Positions 62,756 through 64,000 of a DNA stretch of 64,000 nucleotides are shown here, one piece after another (within the stretch, counting starts at the first letter, position 1; each line of letters opens with the position of its first letter). The notes beneath the pieces are model-generated. The model saw only the letters and a list, made by a program, of their open reading frames with translations, was not told the DNA's origin and searched no databases. The position numbers were made by a program, and so were the translations under genes. The stretch lies in NCBI GenBank assembly GCA_947627715.1, contig CANQXK010000001.1:124001-188000 (forward strand). Direction: 5' to 3'. This stretch comes from an uncultured Oscillospiraceae bacterium. GTDB lineage: Bacteria; Bacillota; Clostridia; Oscillospirales; Oscillospiraceae.

Positions 62756-63217
62756 TTACTTGCGGCCCGTAAACGGGCTAACGGTGGGGATCCTTAATTG
62801 TTCCCCCAGTTCATCTTCCTTTAGCTGGTTCCTGACATACTCCGCAATTCGGCTCTCATTCTTCCCTACCGTATCCACATAATATCCTCTGCGCCAAAAT
62901 TCTCGATTCCTGTATTTGTATTTCAACTCGCCGAATTGCTCATACAGCATTGTACTGCTTTTCCCTTTCAAATACCCCATAAAACTTGATACCGCTATCT
63001 TCGGTGGTATCTCTACAAGCATATGGATATGGTCGGGGCACGCCTCCGCCTCTATTATCGTTACTCCTTTCCATTCGCACAGCTGTCACAGTATTTTTCC
63101 TACTGTCTCTTTCTTTTCCCGATAAAACACCTGCCTCCTGTACTTTGGTGCAAACACGATATGGTATTTGCAATTCCACTTTGTATGTGATAAACTGTTT
63201 ACGTCATTCATTCCCAT
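62756..63217 (-). pseudogene. IS200-type transposase TnpA, interrupted by one stop codon
   Basis: Read from ATG 63217 the frame gives MGMNDVNSLSHTKWNCKYHI and VFAPKYRRQVFY, then a TGA at 63088-63086, then continues in the same frame with QLCEWKGV, CPDHIHMLVEIPP (the HUH motif), SSFMGYLKGKSS and RIAEYVRNQLKED (catalytic Tyr). About 153 codons in total, the normal size of this Y1 transposase. Relatives have a sense codon at this place, so a single nonsense change broke an otherwise intact gene. Confidence 0.88.
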
Positions 63218-63226
63218 ATGAATGTC

Positions 63227-63280
63227 TCCCTGTTAGTTTTTTCATGCAGTTGCCAGACCGCATGTTTATTCTAACAGGGA
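63227..63280 (-). promoter_or_regulatory. Structured leader hairpin of the IS200 transposase gene
   Basis: TCCCTGTTAG (63227-63236) and CTAACAGGGA (63271-63280) are perfect arms with an inner CATGC/GCATG pair. On the minus strand the 3' arm includes AGGGA, the ribosome site of tnpA, so folding would hide it, as known for IS200 of enterobacteria. Confidence 0.7.
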
Positions 63281-63344
63281 TTCTTCCTCTTCGCCATAGG
63301 CTCTTTTGAACCACTCGTTTAACGAGTGGTTTTCTGATTACAAC

Positions 63345-63377
63345 AAAATCAGGAGGCTGGTACAGTCTCCTGATTTT
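63345..63377 (-). terminator. Terminator of the fumarase operon
   Basis: AAAATCAGGAG (63345-63355) and CTCCTGATTTT (63367-63377) are perfect 11-base arms; on the minus strand the hairpin is followed by TTGTTGT. Confidence 0.78.
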
Positions 63378-63423
63378 ATGTTAACTTTATTATGTTATGT
63401 AAACCGAGTGATGTTATGTTAAT
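63376..63423 (+). repeat. Array of three TTATGTNNA motifs with 19-base period
   Basis: TTATGTTAAC (63376), TTATGTAAAC (63395) and TTATGTTAAT (63414) are spaced exactly 19 bases apart. They lie between the fumB stop and its terminator. The first copy shares 14 bases (TTATGTTAACTTTA) with the copy at 37744. Confidence 0.6.
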
Positions 63424-63980
63424 CAGTCCATGCGATAGCGTTCCCGCCCCTGGCGGAAAATATCTCCCCCCGCGGGGTCGATCCCCACGGTGAGGGGCAT
63501 CTTTTCCACGTAAAGGCGCTTTACGGATTCGCACCCCAGCTCCGGGAAGGCGATCTCCTCCATGGATTTGATGGACTTTGCGATGAGCGCCCCCGCCCCG
63601 CCCACGGCACACAGATAGACAGCGCCGTTTTTTACGATGGAGGCGCGGACCTGGTCGGAGCGCAGGCCCTTGCCGATCATGGCGGCGACGCCCAAATCAA
63701 GAAGGCGCGGCGTAAAGCCGTCCATGCGGCTTGAGGTGGTGGGGCCGCACGCGCCGGTGGGCATCCCGTCATGGCCCGGCGTGGGACCGGCGTAGTAAAT
63801 GACGGCGTCCCTCAGCTCAAAGGGCGCCGGCTTTTTCTCGTCCAGGAGGCGAAAGATGGCCATATGCGCCTGGTCGCGGGAGGTGTAGACCGTGCCCGTC
63901 AGGAGGACCCTGTCCCCCGCGCGCATTTCGCCGGCGTACTTTCTCACTTCCGCCGCGTCGATTTCAAAGAGCTTCTGCAC
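63423..63980 (-). CDS. fumB: Fumarate hydratase class I, beta subunit (C-terminal domain protein)
   Basis: A 185-residue protein corresponding to the C-terminal half of iron-sulfur class I fumarases: RAGDRVLLTGTVYTSRDQAH, YYAGPTPGHDGMPTGACGPTTSSRMD and IGKG, then GGAGAL. With a separate alpha subunit carrying the cluster it would interconvert fumarate and malate; a tartrate dehydratase role is possible in this family. The start is GTG 63980 with AGGAGTGAACC. A TGA at 63986-63984 just upstream may be the stop of the alpha-subunit gene, which lies beyond the window edge. Confidence 0.92.
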   Translation of the reverse strand: MQKLFEIDAAEVRKYAGEMRAGDRVLLTGTVYTSRDQAHMAIFRLLDEKKPAPFELRDAVIYYAGPTPGHDGMPTGACGPTTSSRMDGFTPRLLDLGVAAMIGKGLRSDQVRASIVKNGAVYLCAVGGAGALIAKSIKSMEEIAFPELGCESVKRLYVEKMPLTVGIDPAGGDIFRQGRERYRMD

Positions 63981-64000
63981 GGTTCACTCCTCTTTCTCCT

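Larger units (their letters stand above)
62650..63335 (-). mobile_element. IS200-like insertion sequence, inactivated
   Basis: About 0.69 kb between folD and fumB: one transposase gene on the minus strand, a structured leader ahead of it, and a hairpin near each end (62656-62679 and 63309-63331, AACCACTCG-TTTAA-CGAGTGGTT). These are hallmarks of the IS200/IS605 family, which moves as single-stranded DNA and leaves no target duplication, so exact ends cannot be set from one copy. No tnpB accessory gene is present. Confidence 0.72.

Overview
The window looks like a chromosomal stretch of a GC-rich, spore-forming anaerobe of the class Clostridia, probably in the Oscillospiraceae/Ruminococcaceae neighbourhood (family placement is inference). 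Sporulation genes support this: a SPOCS/LysM protein like SipL, yunB, spoIIM, cwlD and cotJ genes. So do S-layer homology domains, an rlmN-stp-prkC-rsgA housekeeping block, a class A RNase P RNA, GTP-type PEP carboxykinase and strong Shine-Dalgarno sequences. Only one mobile element is visible, an IS200-like insertion with an inactivated transposase. No CRISPR array, prophage or large accessory island is seen.

Layout. 1-4.85 kb: end of rsmB, then rlmN, PP2C phosphatase, PASTA kinase and rsgA as one translationally coupled operon. 5-8.3 kb: small membrane protein, SPOCS/LysM spore protein, a short reverse-strand Asn/Gln-rich peptide gene with a forespore-type promoter, yebC, and rnpB on the minus strand. 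8.3-16.4 kb: orphan prepilin-like gene, murD, a PLP lyase, yunB, ligA and an S-layer-anchored phosphodiester glycosidase. 16.5-19 kb: GltD-like flavoprotein, then a cotJA-cotJB fusion and cotJC. 19-28.4 kb (minus): nine-gene Mrp/Mbh-like cation/proton antiporter operon with four ND2/4/5-type subunits. 28.5-33.4 kb: cwlD, radA, an XerC-like recombinase, a lipoprotein and a DUF1349 protein. 33.5-35.9 kb: nadB-nadC. 36-40 kb (minus): xerD-spoIIM, a TIGR04086 membrane protein, yajC and tgt. 40-45.2 kb: second phosphodiester glycosidase, tRNA-Pro, rsmA, a 3-methyladenine glycosylase and pckG. 45.3-48.9 kb: MarR regulator, citrate synthase, second MarR-like regulator and mutY. 49-57 kb (minus): LysM protein, GH13 amylase, malQ, LacI regulator and a sugar ABC transporter lacking its ATPase. 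57.3-61.6 kb (minus): YtrA-type GntR regulator with an unusual ABC operon. 61.8-64 kb: folD, the decayed IS200-like element and fumarase beta subunit.

Several regulatory circuits can be read from the DNA: two 24-bp palindromes over a consensus promoter for the GntR operon; identical CTAATA-N-TATTAG palindromes at the MarR promoter and before citrate synthase; two TGGAAACGTTNCCA operators around the sugar-binding protein promoter; and a TGTCA-N4-TGACA site at about -43 of pckG. The least explained signals are the 38-residue Asn/Gln-rich peptide behind a sigma-G-like promoter, arrays of a TTATGTNNAC motif at three loci that resemble XerD half-sites, and the GntR-controlled ABC operon built from small paralogous membrane proteins and a large secreted protein.
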